Part shown: one piece after another, positions 40,764-48,002 of the stretch
How the letters are laid out: every line of letters begins with the position of its first letter
Position numbering within the stretch: the first letter of the stretch is position 1
From: SVTX01 sp045658225
GTDB taxonomy: Bacteria; Bacillota; Clostridia; Oscillospirales; CAG-272
DNA: 64,000 bases
Assembly: GCA_045658225.1 (NCBI GenBank)
Contig: JAZOUO010000009.1
Location: forward strand, 1 to 64,000
Direction: 5' to 3'
Made by a program: the position numbers and the translations under genes
The notes under the pieces: model-generated
The model's database searches: none
Seen by the model: the letters and a program-made list of their open reading frames with translations, nothing else
What the model was told of the DNA's origin: nothing

Positions 40764-41942
40764 CTATGATTTTACTTCTTCAAGAAATTTTCCTATTCTG
40801 TCAATAGCCTCCTTGATGTGGTCTGTGGAATAGCAATATGACGCCCTGATAAAGCCCTCGCCCGACGCGCCAAACGCGCTTCCAGGAACAACGGCAACCT
40901 TTTGCGAATAAAGCAATCTCTCACAGAACTCATCACTTGAAAGTCCCGATATTTTTATTGACGGGAAGGTATAGAAAGCACCCTTGGGCTCGAAACAATC
41001 CATACCAAGCTTGCGGAACCCATTTACCATTATGCGACGACGCACATCATATTCCGCCTTCATTCTCTCAATGTCCGCATCTCCGTTTTTCAGTGCCTCG
41101 ATCGCCGCGTACTGAGCCGTTGTAGGCGCGCTCATTATGGCAAACTGATGTATCTTTGTTATCTGCTGAATTATGGGCGCAGGCGCGCAGACATATCCAA
41201 GTCTCCATCCTGTCATGGAATAGGTCTTGGAAAAACCGTTTATTACTATGGTGCGCTCTCTCATTCCGTCTATCGACGCAAAGGAAACATGGGTGTTATC
41301 TCCGTATGTAAGCTCGGAATATATCTCGTCGGAAAGCACGCAGATATTTGTCTCCTTGAGAACTTCAGCTATAGCCTCAAGGTCTGCTTTTTCCATAATA
41401 GCGCCCGTGGGATTACAGGGATACGGGAAGATAAGCATCTTAGTCTTGTCCGTTATTTTTTCACGGAGCTCATTTGCTGTGAGTCTGAACTCGTTTTCTG
41501 CCTTAAGATCAATAATTACGGGAACACCGCCAGCAAGCCTTACGAGGGGCTCGTAGCAAACAAAGCTGGGCTGAGGAATAATGACCTCATCACCGCGAGA
41601 AACAACAGCGCGGATAGCATTATCAATCCCCTCGCTTCCGCCCACGGTTATAAGCACCTCGCTCTTTGGCTCGTACTCAACTCCGTATTTTCTCAAAAAG
41701 AATTTACTTACCTCACAGCGCAACGCCATAAGTCCCGCATTGGCAGTGTATTTGGTCTTACTCTGCTCAAGCGACTGTATGCCCGCGCTTTTTATATGCC
41801 ACGGTGTGGGAAAATCAGGCTCGCCGACACCAAGGGATATTACCCCCTCCATGCTCTCGGCAATGTCAAAATATTTCCGTATTCCCGACGGCTTTATATC
41901 CTGACTAACCACACTGTTCAGTACTTTGGAATAATCTATCAT
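40764..41942 (-). CDS. Class I/II PLP aminotransferase (PatA/aspartate aminotransferase-like)
   Basis: A 392-residue fold-type I aminotransferase of the I-gamma group. It shows ISLGVGEPDFPTPWHIK, YTANAGLMALR, VTVGGSEGIDNAIRAV, PYPCNPTGAIM, DEIYSELTYG and the PLP-lysine region INGFSKTYSMTGWRLGYV with the C-terminal GFIRASYCYS arginine. Likely an aromatic or branched-chain/aspartate aminotransferase; the substrate is not fixed by sequence. Its start overlaps the lrp-type regulator stop (ATGA), a common regulator-enzyme pairing. Confidence 0.92.
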   Translation of the reverse strand: MIDYSKVLNSVVSQDIKPSGIRKYFDIAESMEGVISLGVGEPDFPTPWHIKSAGIQSLEQSKTKYTANAGLMALRCEVSKFFLRKYGVEYEPKSEVLITVGGSEGIDNAIRAVVSRGDEVIIPQPSFVCYEPLVRLAGGVPVIIDLKAENEFRLTANELREKITDKTKMLIFPYPCNPTGAIMEKADLEAIAEVLKETNICVLSDEIYSELTYGDNTHVSFASIDGMRERTIVINGFSKTYSMTGWRLGYVCAPAPIIQQITKIHQFAIMSAPTTAQYAAIEALKNGDADIERMKAEYDVRRRIMVNGFRKLGMDCFEPKGAFYTFPSIKISGLSSDEFCERLLYSQKVAVVPGSAFGASGEGFIRASYCYSTDHIKEAIDRIGKFLEEVKS

Positions 41943-42421
41943 AAGGAGTATGCTCCTCTTTCATCTTTTTCTGTATTTACAAGCTCAACATCAAGCTCTT
42001 TGTATCTGCGAAGCACAAAGTGCGTTGCCGTAGACGTTATCTCGCGCTTTGTCGCCAGCTCCTTGGCAACGAACATAGCCACCTCGTGGAAGGTCTTTCC
42101 CTTTACCATAACGCAAAGGTCGTACGTTCCCGACATAAGATAGACAGACTCCACCTCGTCGTATTTCATGATATTTTCTGCGACCTTCTCAAATCCGTAC
42201 TCATCCTGAGGAATTACCTTCAGCTCGATAACAGCAGAAACGTATGCATTATCAAGTCTTTCCCAGTCAATAACTGTCTTGTATCCGCGGATAAGTCCCG
42301 CAACCTCAAGCTCCTTTATCTCCGCCTCAACTTCCGACTGTTCAAGCCCCGTCATAACGGCGAGATCCTCTATCGTATAGCGCGCATTTTTTGCGAGTAA
42401 ATTCAAAATCTGAATATTCAT
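41939..42421 (-). CDS. Lrp/AsnC family transcriptional regulator
   Basis: A 160-residue regulator with an N-terminal winged helix (NIQILNLLAKNARYTIEDLAVMTGLEQSEVEAEIKELEVAGLIRGY) and a C-terminal RAM effector domain (VSAVIELKVIPQDEYGFEKVA... YLMSGTYDLCVMVKGKTFHEVAMFVAKELA). RAM domains bind amino acids and set the oligomeric state. The overlap with the aminotransferase gene suggests it controls that operon in response to its amino acid. No clear promoter; two hairpins lie upstream. Confidence 0.93.
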   Translation of the reverse strand: MNIQILNLLAKNARYTIEDLAVMTGLEQSEVEAEIKELEVAGLIRGYKTVIDWERLDNAYVSAVIELKVIPQDEYGFEKVAENIMKYDEVESVYLMSGTYDLCVMVKGKTFHEVAMFVAKELATKREITSTATHFVLRRYKELDVELVNTEKDERGAYSL

Positions 42422-42463
42422 ATTTTCTGCCTTTCAATTTAAAAAATCCTTATAAAACAAAGA

Positions 42464-42482
42464 CTCGGAGAAATTCCCCGAG
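42464..42482 (-). other. Second small hairpin ahead of the lrp-type gene
   Basis: CTCGG/CCGAG 5-bp stem with a 9-nt loop followed on the minus strand by TCTTTGTTTTAT. It lies downstream of the stronger terminator at 42508-42533 and may be a back-up terminator or leader element for the Lrp-type gene. Confidence 0.45.
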
Positions 42483-42495
42483 CTTTAAAAAATGT

Positions 42496-42533
42496 AAAAA
42501 ACGCTCTCCGTTCTGCGCTTGCGCACAGAACGG
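42496..42533 (-). terminator. Terminator of the small P-loop gene
   Basis: An 11-bp stem (CCGTTCTGCGC paired with GCGCACAGAACGG, two bulged bases) followed on the minus strand by AGAGCGTTTTTT. It isolates the P-loop gene from the lrp operon. Confidence 0.85.
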
Positions 42534-42552
42534 AAAGGAAAAGTTTTAAGTA

Positions 42553-42960
42553 TTAGAGGTACTTCTTAACTATATCGCTTGCTTCTTCAACGGGGATAGA
42601 AGACGTCATAACGATGTTTACGTTGAGATTGTTGGAGAGCTCGTCAACCTCTTTTACAAAGTTGTCAAACGCCGCAACGTCATTGTTAGCTATCTTGAGA
42701 GCAGAGTCAACGAATACATCTGTCACGTCATGATTGCTTGCAAGAATACCCGCGATGAAGCCATAAAGAGCGTCTGCGTCAAAAATGAGATATTCGTTTG
42801 TGTTTATAAGTCTTACGTTATAGTTAATATCAAAGCGGAGTCCAATACCCTTTTCGATACAAACAACCGCACCTGCTGACTTTTCTGCTGCTTCGTTTAC
42901 CGTGCTGATGAGAGCCTTGGTCTTACCAGTTCCCTTAACGCCGATGATGAGCTTTAACAT
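42553..42960 (-). CDS. Small P-loop NTPase-like protein, function unknown
   Basis: A 135-residue protein beginning MLKLIIGVKGTGKTKALI with a clear Walker A (GVKGTGKT, residues 7-14). VTDVFVDSALKI looks like a Walker B strand (Asp near 85), and NVNIVMTSSIP near 120 resembles a sensor-type strand. That is nearly the minimum for a P-loop fold; no partner domain is present. It stands alone between its own good promoter (with a 95-nt leader and a GAGGAGG site) and its own terminator, suggesting high, independent expression. The family recurs in Clostridia, as far as I recall, without a known role. Confidence 0.78.
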   Translation of the reverse strand: MLKLIIGVKGTGKTKALISTVNEAAEKSAGAVVCIEKGIGLRFDINYNVRLINTNEYLIFDADALYGFIAGILASNHDVTDVFVDSALKIANNDVAAFDNFVKEVDELSNNLNVNIVMTSSIPVEEASDIVKKYL

Positions 42961-43057
42961 AATTAACCTCCTCGCCGCACAAACGCGGCTTTATATAAGT
43001 ATTTAATATTTCCATTACCTTGACCAAAATATATACGGTCTCGGTCTTGTTTTTCAT

Positions 43058-43086
43058 ATTATAACACAAAAATTACAATTTTTCAA
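43058..43086 (-). promoter_or_regulatory. Sigma-A promoter of the small P-loop gene
   Basis: Minus-strand TTGAAA (43081-43086), 17-nt spacer, TATAAT (43058-43063). The leader is about 90 nt and includes a GCCGC/GCGGC hairpin (42974-42989) immediately ahead of the GAGGAGG site. Confidence 0.83.
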
Positions 43087-43141
43087 GTGCTATAATACAA
43101 TTTATTCAATTTTTTTGCAAGAAATTGCCGCGCTGTACCGA

Positions 43142-44479
43142 TTATCCAAGTCTCGCTTCAAGCTCTGCTTTCATTTCCTCATAGCCGGGCTTACCGAGAA
43201 GCGCAAACATATTCTTCTTGTACGCCTCAACTCCGGGCTGGTTGAAGGGATTTACACCCAGCATATATCCCGATATAGCACAAGCTATCTCAAAGAAGTA
43301 AATAAGATAACCCATAGAGTATGCACTTCGGTCTGCAACCTCGATAAGAATATTGGGAACTCCGCCGTCAACATGGGCAAGAAGCGTTCCCTGCATAGCG
43401 AGTTTCTTGACTTTGTTAAGGTCGGTATTTGCAACGAAGTTGAGTCCGTCAATATTCTCCTCGTCATAAGGAATGTTAAACGAAACACCCGTATCCTCAA
43501 TAGAAATTACGGTTTCAAACAGATTTCTCATACCGTCCTGAATATACTGACCGAGGGAGTGGAGGTCTGTCGAGAAGATAACAGATGCGGGGAAAATTCC
43601 CTTTTTGTCCTTGCCCTCGCTCTCGCCGTAAAGCTGCTTGAACCACTCGTTGAACATTCTCGCGTAGGACTCGTATCCCGCAAGGATTTCGGTAGTCTTG
43701 CCCTTGTTGTAAAGTATATTTCTTATAGCCGCGTATCTGTATGCGTCGTTCTTTTCAATATCATTTACGGAATAAGCAACTCTCGCGTCTGCCGCGCCCT
43801 GCATAAGAGCGTCGATGTCTATACCTGCAACTGCTATAGGAAGAAGTCCTACTGCGGTCAGAACGGAAAATCTTCCGCCCACGTCATCAGGCACTACGTA
43901 TGTATCATATCCCATCTTATCCGCAAAGCCCTTGAGAGTTCCGCGCGCCTTATCGGTAGTGACGAAAATTCTATCCTTTGCACCTTCGACACCGTACTTT
44001 TTCTCAAGCATTCCGCGGAATACTCTGAAAGCAACGGCAGGCTCGGTGGTAGTTCCCGACTTCGAAATAACGTTGATACAAACGTCACGTCCCTCGCAGA
44101 TTTCCAAAAGCTCGGCAATAGACGCCGCACTTATATCACAGCCCGCAAAGTAAATATCGGGGGTATCCTTTTTTATGTTGTTGTAATTGGGGGATTTGAG
44201 AAATTCAATAACCGCGCGAGCGCCGAGGTACGAGCCGCCAATACCTATAACGATAAACACGTCACAGCTCTTCTTTATCTTTTCAGCCGCAACCTTTATA
44301 CGAGCGAACTCCTCCTTGTCATAATTTTCGGGAAGGTCTACCCAGCCGAGAAAATCATTTCCCGCACCGTTTCTGTTCACTATCTGCTCGTGAGCAGCGG
44401 TGAGAAGTGGGCGTATGCCTTCATATTCGTGGGATTCTATAAATCCGCCAAGATACTTATCGTTTAACTTAACTGACAT
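43142..44479 (-). CDS. pgi: Glucose-6-phosphate isomerase
   Basis: A 445-residue short-type (Firmicutes) phosphoglucose isomerase linking glucose-6-phosphate and fructose-6-phosphate. Substrate-binding SIS blocks are clear: VIGIGGSYLGARAVIEFL, NVISKSGTTTEPAVAFRVFR, PDDVGGRFSVLTAVGLLPIA and the C-terminal NPFNQPGVEAYKKNMFALLG with the catalytic lysine region. ATG at 44477-44479 is used because AAAGGAA lies upstream; the longer frame crosses the promoter. A single-gene unit; no clear terminator seen. Confidence 0.96.
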   Translation of the reverse strand: MSVKLNDKYLGGFIESHEYEGIRPLLTAAHEQIVNRNGAGNDFLGWVDLPENYDKEEFARIKVAAEKIKKSCDVFIVIGIGGSYLGARAVIEFLKSPNYNNIKKDTPDIYFAGCDISAASIAELLEICEGRDVCINVISKSGTTTEPAVAFRVFRGMLEKKYGVEGAKDRIFVTTDKARGTLKGFADKMGYDTYVVPDDVGGRFSVLTAVGLLPIAVAGIDIDALMQGAADARVAYSVNDIEKNDAYRYAAIRNILYNKGKTTEILAGYESYARMFNEWFKQLYGESEGKDKKGIFPASVIFSTDLHSLGQYIQDGMRNLFETVISIEDTGVSFNIPYDEENIDGLNFVANTDLNKVKKLAMQGTLLAHVDGGVPNILIEVADRSAYSMGYLIYFFEIACAISGYMLGVNPFNQPGVEAYKKNMFALLGKPGYEEMKAELEARLG

Positions 44480-44510
44480 TTTACAAAATTCCTTTCGTTT
44501 TACTGATTTC

Positions 44511-44539
44511 ATTATATCACGGTAATAATTTTTTTGCAA
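44511..44539 (-). promoter_or_regulatory. Sigma-A promoter of pgi
   Basis: Minus-strand TTGCAA (44534-44539), 17-nt spacer, TATAAT (44511-44516). Confidence 0.8.
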
Positions 44540-44564
44540 TAGCTTATTATGCTTTATTTATATT

Positions 44565-45758
44565 TTATTTAAGAAAAAATCTCGAAAATGCTCTGAAAAT
44601 AAGTGTATAATATCCAATTCTCTCAACATCATCACACACTATGACATCTACACTGCCTATCTCCTTGCCGTCGAGCATATATACGACCTTGCCGACCACG
44701 TCCCCCTTTGAAAGCGGCGCGCAAATGTTGTCATTCAAAATCAAGTTTTTTGTGATTTTGGACGACGTTCCCTTGTCTGCGAGGTAATTAAACTGCGGAT
44801 ATTCAAGCGTCGCGTATCTGTCCTTTGAACCGAGTATTTGAACCTTATCAATGCTATCACCCTCAGATGAATACATCTCGTATTTCGCAAAGCCACGGTC
44901 AAGCATAGTTGTAGCTATATTGTTTCTTATATCTCGGGTCGGCGCGCCCATAACAACACAGATAAGCGACACACCGCCTCTTTCTGCCGTTGTGCTGATA
45001 CAAAAGCCCGCCTTGTCAGTAGAGCCTGTTTTAAGTCCTGTACAACCCTGATAGTAGCGCACAAGACGGTTTGTGTTCGTGAGTCCGAACGCGCCACCTC
45101 TGACAGTATCCATCCATATTGAGCTATACTCGAGTATTTTAGGATGCTTTATAAGCTCGCGCGACATAATCGCTATATCGCGCGCGGACGTGACGTGGTT
45201 CTCTGCCGTATCGTCAAGACCATTTGTGTTCTCAAAATGCGTGTTTTTCATTCCAAGCTCTGCCGCTTTTGCGTTCATTTTCTCAACAAACGCCATCTCA
45301 CTTCCCTCGCAGAACTCGGCAAGAGCGCAAGCCGCGTCGTTTGCCGACGCAATTATAACACTTTTGAGCATATCCTCAACGCTCATCTGCTCGCCAACCT
45401 CAAGGTATATCTGTGAGCCGCCCATAGACGCCGCGCGCTCGCTGACGGACACCATATCATCAAGCTTTATTTTGCCTGAGTCTATGGCTTCCATTACAAG
45501 CAAAAGAGTCATTACCTTCGTCACGGATGCGGGCGGAAGTGCCTCGTCTGCATTTTGGGTGTATATTATTTTTCCCGTGTTTGCCTCCATAAGTATAACG
45601 CTTTTGCAGTCAAACTCATTGCCCTCGACGGATACGTCTGCTGAAGTATAAAGCGCATCGTCGTTTATGGGCATTTCATAGTCTGTTGCATTGACCGTCA
45701 TCGGACAGATAAGAATTATAACGGTCAGGAAGACACATAAAAGGTTTTTAAATTTCAT
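44565..45758 (-). CDS. Serine-type D-Ala-D-Ala carboxypeptidase (DacB/DacF-like)
   Basis: A 397-residue exported penicillin-binding protein of the S11 family. Signal peptide at 1-24 (LLCVFLTVIILICPMTVNA), then the three active-site motifs: SxxK in PPASVTKVMTLLL, SxN in SANDAACALAEF and KTG in GLKTGSTDKAG. A C-terminal PBP5-like beta domain and an amphipathic end (FRAFSRFFLK) follow. It trims D-Ala from muropeptides; a sporulation role (cortex cross-linking, like DacB or DacF) is suggested by the sigma-E-like promoter in the hairpin that also carries its ribosome site. Confidence 0.92.
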   Translation of the reverse strand: MKFKNLLCVFLTVIILICPMTVNATDYEMPINDDALYTSADVSVEGNEFDCKSVILMEANTGKIIYTQNADEALPPASVTKVMTLLLVMEAIDSGKIKLDDMVSVSERAASMGGSQIYLEVGEQMSVEDMLKSVIIASANDAACALAEFCEGSEMAFVEKMNAKAAELGMKNTHFENTNGLDDTAENHVTSARDIAIMSRELIKHPKILEYSSIWMDTVRGGAFGLTNTNRLVRYYQGCTGLKTGSTDKAGFCISTTAERGGVSLICVVMGAPTRDIRNNIATTMLDRGFAKYEMYSSEGDSIDKVQILGSKDRYATLEYPQFNYLADKGTSSKITKNLILNDNICAPLSKGDVVGKVVYMLDGKEIGSVDVIVCDDVERIGYYTLIFRAFSRFFLK

Positions 45759-45762
45759 AAAA

Positions 45763-45802
45763 AAGCTCCTCTCTATTATCTACATAATAGTATGAGGAGC
45801 TT
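45763..45802 (-). terminator. Terminator of the HD-domain gene that masks the carboxypeptidase ribosome site
   Basis: A 9-bp stem AAGCTCCTC/GAGGAGCTT, a small internal loop, a 7-bp CTATTAT/ATAATAG inner stem and a GTAG loop, ending in TTTTTT. It starts 7 nt after the upstream stop codon. The descending arm contains GAGAGGAG, seven bases before the carboxypeptidase ATG. Confidence 0.9.
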
Positions 45803-45815
45803 ATGTTTTTTATGA
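45787..45815 (-). promoter_or_regulatory. Putative sigma-E promoter of the carboxypeptidase gene
   Basis: Minus-strand TCATAAA (45809-45815; 6 of 7 to KMATATW), 14-nt spacer, CATACTAT (45787-45794; 7 of 8 to CATACANT). The start point would fall in the hairpin loop. CATACTA also fits a sigma-G -10 box, but no matching -35 exists at 17-19 nt. Confidence 0.62.
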
Positions 45816-46814
45816 TTTTGTTTTGTTTAGCCTTTTTATATATGCGAATGTTTCTTCTTCGCCCTTTTCGGCAAGCATACGAAGCCATGATTCAAGCAGG
45901 TCTGCGGTGTTGGGGTGCATTATATTTTTCGCGCTTCCGCGAAGAAAATAGTCCAGTGCTGAGCGATCCGTATATTTATCACCCTGATAAATCTTGCTTG
46001 CCGCAACTCTGTCACAGAACATTTCCGTCACATATCGCAAAGGCATCTCTATCGGCACGTATTGCTTGGATTTGAGGTCAACGTCCGTCCAATACTCATA
46101 GTGGTGCTTATTTCGTCCCTTGTGGTGCATCCACGCGAGCGAATATCCGTAAAGCTCGCGGGCGCGCTCGTTTGGACTGCGTGTGCCAAGGTAGTGACGT
46201 CTGCCCTCGGAAAACTCTGTGGGAGTATATTTGGACAGATCGTGGAAAAGTCCTTGCCATCCGATTCCCGCACGAAAACAGTGGGAAATGACCTTGTGTC
46301 TGTGCTTGGTTATAGTGCAAAAATGCTTTATAGGATGGGGCTTATCGGGGTTTTTGGTTTTGTGATCCGATTTGCTCACACCCGCATCCGCAAGCAAGAT
46401 TTTTCTTGCTTTGAGATACTTTTCGCAGCGAGCTAAAGCATACTCATCGGGAGCCTCATCAAAGCGAGAAAGTGTGCAGTTATGCTCAAGATCGCAAAGC
46501 TTTACACGACGCGCGAGCTCATTGGATTTAAGTCGATTGATATATTCAAAATAGTCCATATCCTCGGGCTTTGTCAGAAGCTCCACCGCGTCGCAGACCT
46601 CGGCGGGAAATTCTGCGCGGATATACTCGGCGGTCACGTCTGTGTCCTCAAGGGTGTCGTGCAGAAGTGCTGTGAGAGTTGAATACTCGTCCTTCATCTG
46701 CTCGGCAAGGTGTATCGGGTGCAAAACGTACGGCAATCCCGACTTATCCGTCTGTCCCTCGTGGGCTTTGTATATCAGCTTTATTGCTTTGTTTGTAAGT
46801 GGTGTGTATATCAT
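45810..46814 (-). CDS. SpoT/MESH1-like HD domain fused to a DUF5662-type domain
   Basis: A 334-residue two-domain protein. Residues 1-145 match the RelA/SpoT hydrolase HD fold without a synthetase: YVLHPIHLAEQM, ALLHDTLEDTDV (His 52, Asp 53, Glu-Asp 56-57) and RVKLCDLEHNCTLSR, where most relatives read DRLHN. Residues about 155-310 form a second domain with HFCTITKHRHKVISHCF, GLFHDLSKYTPTEF (His 191, Asp 192) and WMHHKGRNKHHYEYW, which I read as DUF5662, also HD-like. It may hydrolyse alarmones or other nucleotides. It overlaps the PHP gene by one base. Confidence 0.75.
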   Translation of the reverse strand: MIYTPLTNKAIKLIYKAHEGQTDKSGLPYVLHPIHLAEQMKDEYSTLTALLHDTLEDTDVTAEYIRAEFPAEVCDAVELLTKPEDMDYFEYINRLKSNELARRVKLCDLEHNCTLSRFDEAPDEYALARCEKYLKARKILLADAGVSKSDHKTKNPDKPHPIKHFCTITKHRHKVISHCFRAGIGWQGLFHDLSKYTPTEFSEGRRHYLGTRSPNERARELYGYSLAWMHHKGRNKHHYEYWTDVDLKSKQYVPIEMPLRYVTEMFCDRVAASKIYQGDKYTDRSALDYFLRGSAKNIMHPNTADLLESWLRMLAEKGEEETFAYIKRLNKTKS

Positions 46815-47584
46815 TATTTTTCCAATCTGTCCTCAAGGGACTCAATTATGTTTATTCCCGCCTTGCTGGCAAGCTCTCTTGCCTTTTGCTCGGTTTCACT
46901 ATCAATAATATGCGGCACGTGATGCGCGTCTGCTCCAAGGACTGCGGAGCAACCGTGCTCGACAGCGATTTTCCAGAACTCAAAATTGGGGTAATTTCTG
47001 CCCTCTCTCATACCAAGAATGTTTATTTCAAGGGGTATATCATTCTCTTTTGCAGACTTGCAAAGTCGGCTCATCTCATATTTATAAAAGTCTGCGTCTC
47101 CCACGAAATTCAATATATCAGGGTGAGCAATATAGAGAAATTGTCCTGTTGAAATTCCTTCTATTACTTGATCGACGTAGCGAGACAGATGTGTTTTGTC
47201 AGTGGTTTTTCGTGAGCAGTAGTGGTCGTTTTGCTCATTGCCGAGCGCGTGTTGACCGAGAATGAGGTATTCGTAGGAGTAGTCTGACAGAAATTCAATC
47301 ATTTGCGGGAACACATCGGGATAATATTCGGCTTCAAAGCCGATGCGTATTTTTATATCGTTTTTGTATTCGTCGCACAGGTTCTCAAGGGTTTTTATAT
47401 ATTCGTCCGTCTCATTCAGCTTCATACGGAAATGCGAGTAGTATCCGTCCTCAAACGGCATAGGCGCGTGGTCTGAAAAGCCGAGGGTTTTAATGCCTGC
47501 GGAAATTGCGTTTTCAATAAATTCTCTTTCACTTCCGCTTGCGTGGTTGCAGCGGTAGGTGTGGTTATGGTAGGAGTGGAGCAT
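46814..47584 (-). CDS. hisK: PHP-domain histidinol-phosphatase (HisJ/HisK type)
   Basis: The 256-residue protein has the PHP metal-binding motifs: SYHNHTYRCNHASGS (H-x-H), LGFSDHAPMPFEDG, IGFEAEYYPD, LILGQHAL, YIAHPDILNF and the terminal GADAHHV. It dephosphorylates histidinol phosphate in histidine synthesis, although relatives act on other phosphates and no his genes are nearby. ATG at 47582-47584 has AAAGGAA upstream. It is upstream of the HD-DUF5662 gene and translationally coupled to it. Confidence 0.9.
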   Translation of the reverse strand: MLHSYHNHTYRCNHASGSEREFIENAISAGIKTLGFSDHAPMPFEDGYYSHFRMKLNETDEYIKTLENLCDEYKNDIKIRIGFEAEYYPDVFPQMIEFLSDYSYEYLILGQHALGNEQNDHYCSRKTTDKTHLSRYVDQVIEGISTGQFLYIAHPDILNFVGDADFYKYEMSRLCKSAKENDIPLEINILGMREGRNYPNFEFWKIAVEHGCSAVLGADAHHVPHIIDSETEQKARELASKAGINIIESLEDRLEK

Positions 47585-47670
47585 TTTTATTTCCTTTTTG
47601 TTTTTTGTCAAGGTAATTATAGCACTTTTTTGATTGTGTGTCTATAAGTTTTTTGAATTTTTCTTTTGTT

Positions 47671-47702
47671 GTCGCTTTTTGCCAACAGCGGCAAAAAGTG
47701 AC
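47671..47702. repeat. Outer hairpin, left copy
   Basis: GTCGCTTTTTGCC, 6-nt loop, GGCAAAAAGTGAC: 13 pairs with one G-T. It shares its CTTTTTGC...GGCAAAAAG core with the right copy at 47964-47995 but has a different, still complementary, outer four bases. Confidence 0.75.
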
Positions 47703-47714
47703 CAAAAAACGCCG

Positions 47715-47801
47715 CTTAAGAGTGGAGAGTGTCCTAATTTCACTCCCGTGAAATTTGTTTTCGTGGACGAAAACAACGGACGACCCTCTCCCCGTCTTAA
47801 G
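47715..47801. other. Branched (four-way-junction-like) folded element
   Basis: CTTAAG (47715-47720) pairs with CTTAAG (47796-47801), GGAGAG (47724-47729) with CTCTCC (47786-47791) and GTCC (47731-47734) with GGAC (47778-47781). Enclosed are two perfect hairpins, TTTCAC/GTGAAA and GTTTTCGT/ACGAAAAC. This looks like a small structured RNA or DNA fold. Confidence 0.55.
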
Positions 47802-47919
47802 AATCTCCCCACTCCGCGAGTTTGCAAGCAAACTCGTCTGCACAGTGAGGTACATTATCTCCCGTCTTAACCGCTATGGATGGCAACCGAGTAGGCGTTT
47901 GCGTGGGTGGGTTTCAAAA

Positions 47920-47947
47920 GGGCGGGAGGAATCGCAACCTCCCGCCC
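47920..47947 (-). terminator. GC-rich terminator downstream of uvrA
   Basis: A 10-bp perfect stem GGGCGGGAGG/CCTCCCGCCC with an 8-nt loop. TTTTG follows on the minus strand and TTTGTGGCTTTTTTT on the plus strand, so it can act in both directions; it probably ends the uvrB-uvrA transcript. Confidence 0.8.
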
Positions 47948-47963
47948 TTTGTGGCTTTTTTTG

Positions 47964-47995
47964 GATACTTTTTGCAGCTATTGGCAAAAAGTATC
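47964..47995. repeat. Outer hairpin, right copy
   Basis: GATACTTTTTGC, 8-nt loop, GCAAAAAGTATC: 12 perfect pairs. Related to the left copy at 47671-47702. It lies 7 bp beyond the uvrA stop and could contribute to termination. Confidence 0.75.
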
Positions 47996-48002
47996 ATAAA
48001 AA

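Larger units (their letters stand above)
47585..48002. other. 418-bp noncoding region with a cluster of hairpins
   Basis: No gene is supported here. The stretch holds at least six inverted repeats: 47671-47702, 47738-47753, 47757-47774, 47817-47836, 47920-47947 and 47964-47995, plus long-range pairing 47715-47734 with 47778-47801. CCCGTCTTAA occurs at 47791-47800 and again exactly 70 bp later. Short overlapping frames on both strands are by-products of the symmetry. It looks like a composite structured element, perhaps a repeat family; the first ~85 bp are AT-rich and carry the upstream region of the PHP gene. Confidence 0.7.

Noticed and set aside
43115..44467. A 450-codon open frame on the plus strand
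   Set aside because: It lies entirely antisense to pgi, whose motifs are unmistakable; the frame has no ribosome site and its translation is Arg/Ser/Leu-rich shadow sequence.
45787..45815. A sigma-G instead of sigma-E promoter for the carboxypeptidase
   Set aside because: CATACTA fits the sigma-G -10 box, but no GHATR-like -35 box occurs 17-19 nt upstream, while a sigma-E -35 match exists at 14 nt.
47671..47995. CRISPR array or transposon
   Set aside because: Hairpins differ in sequence and spacing, there are no regular direct repeats with unique spacers, and no transposase or terminal duplication is evident.
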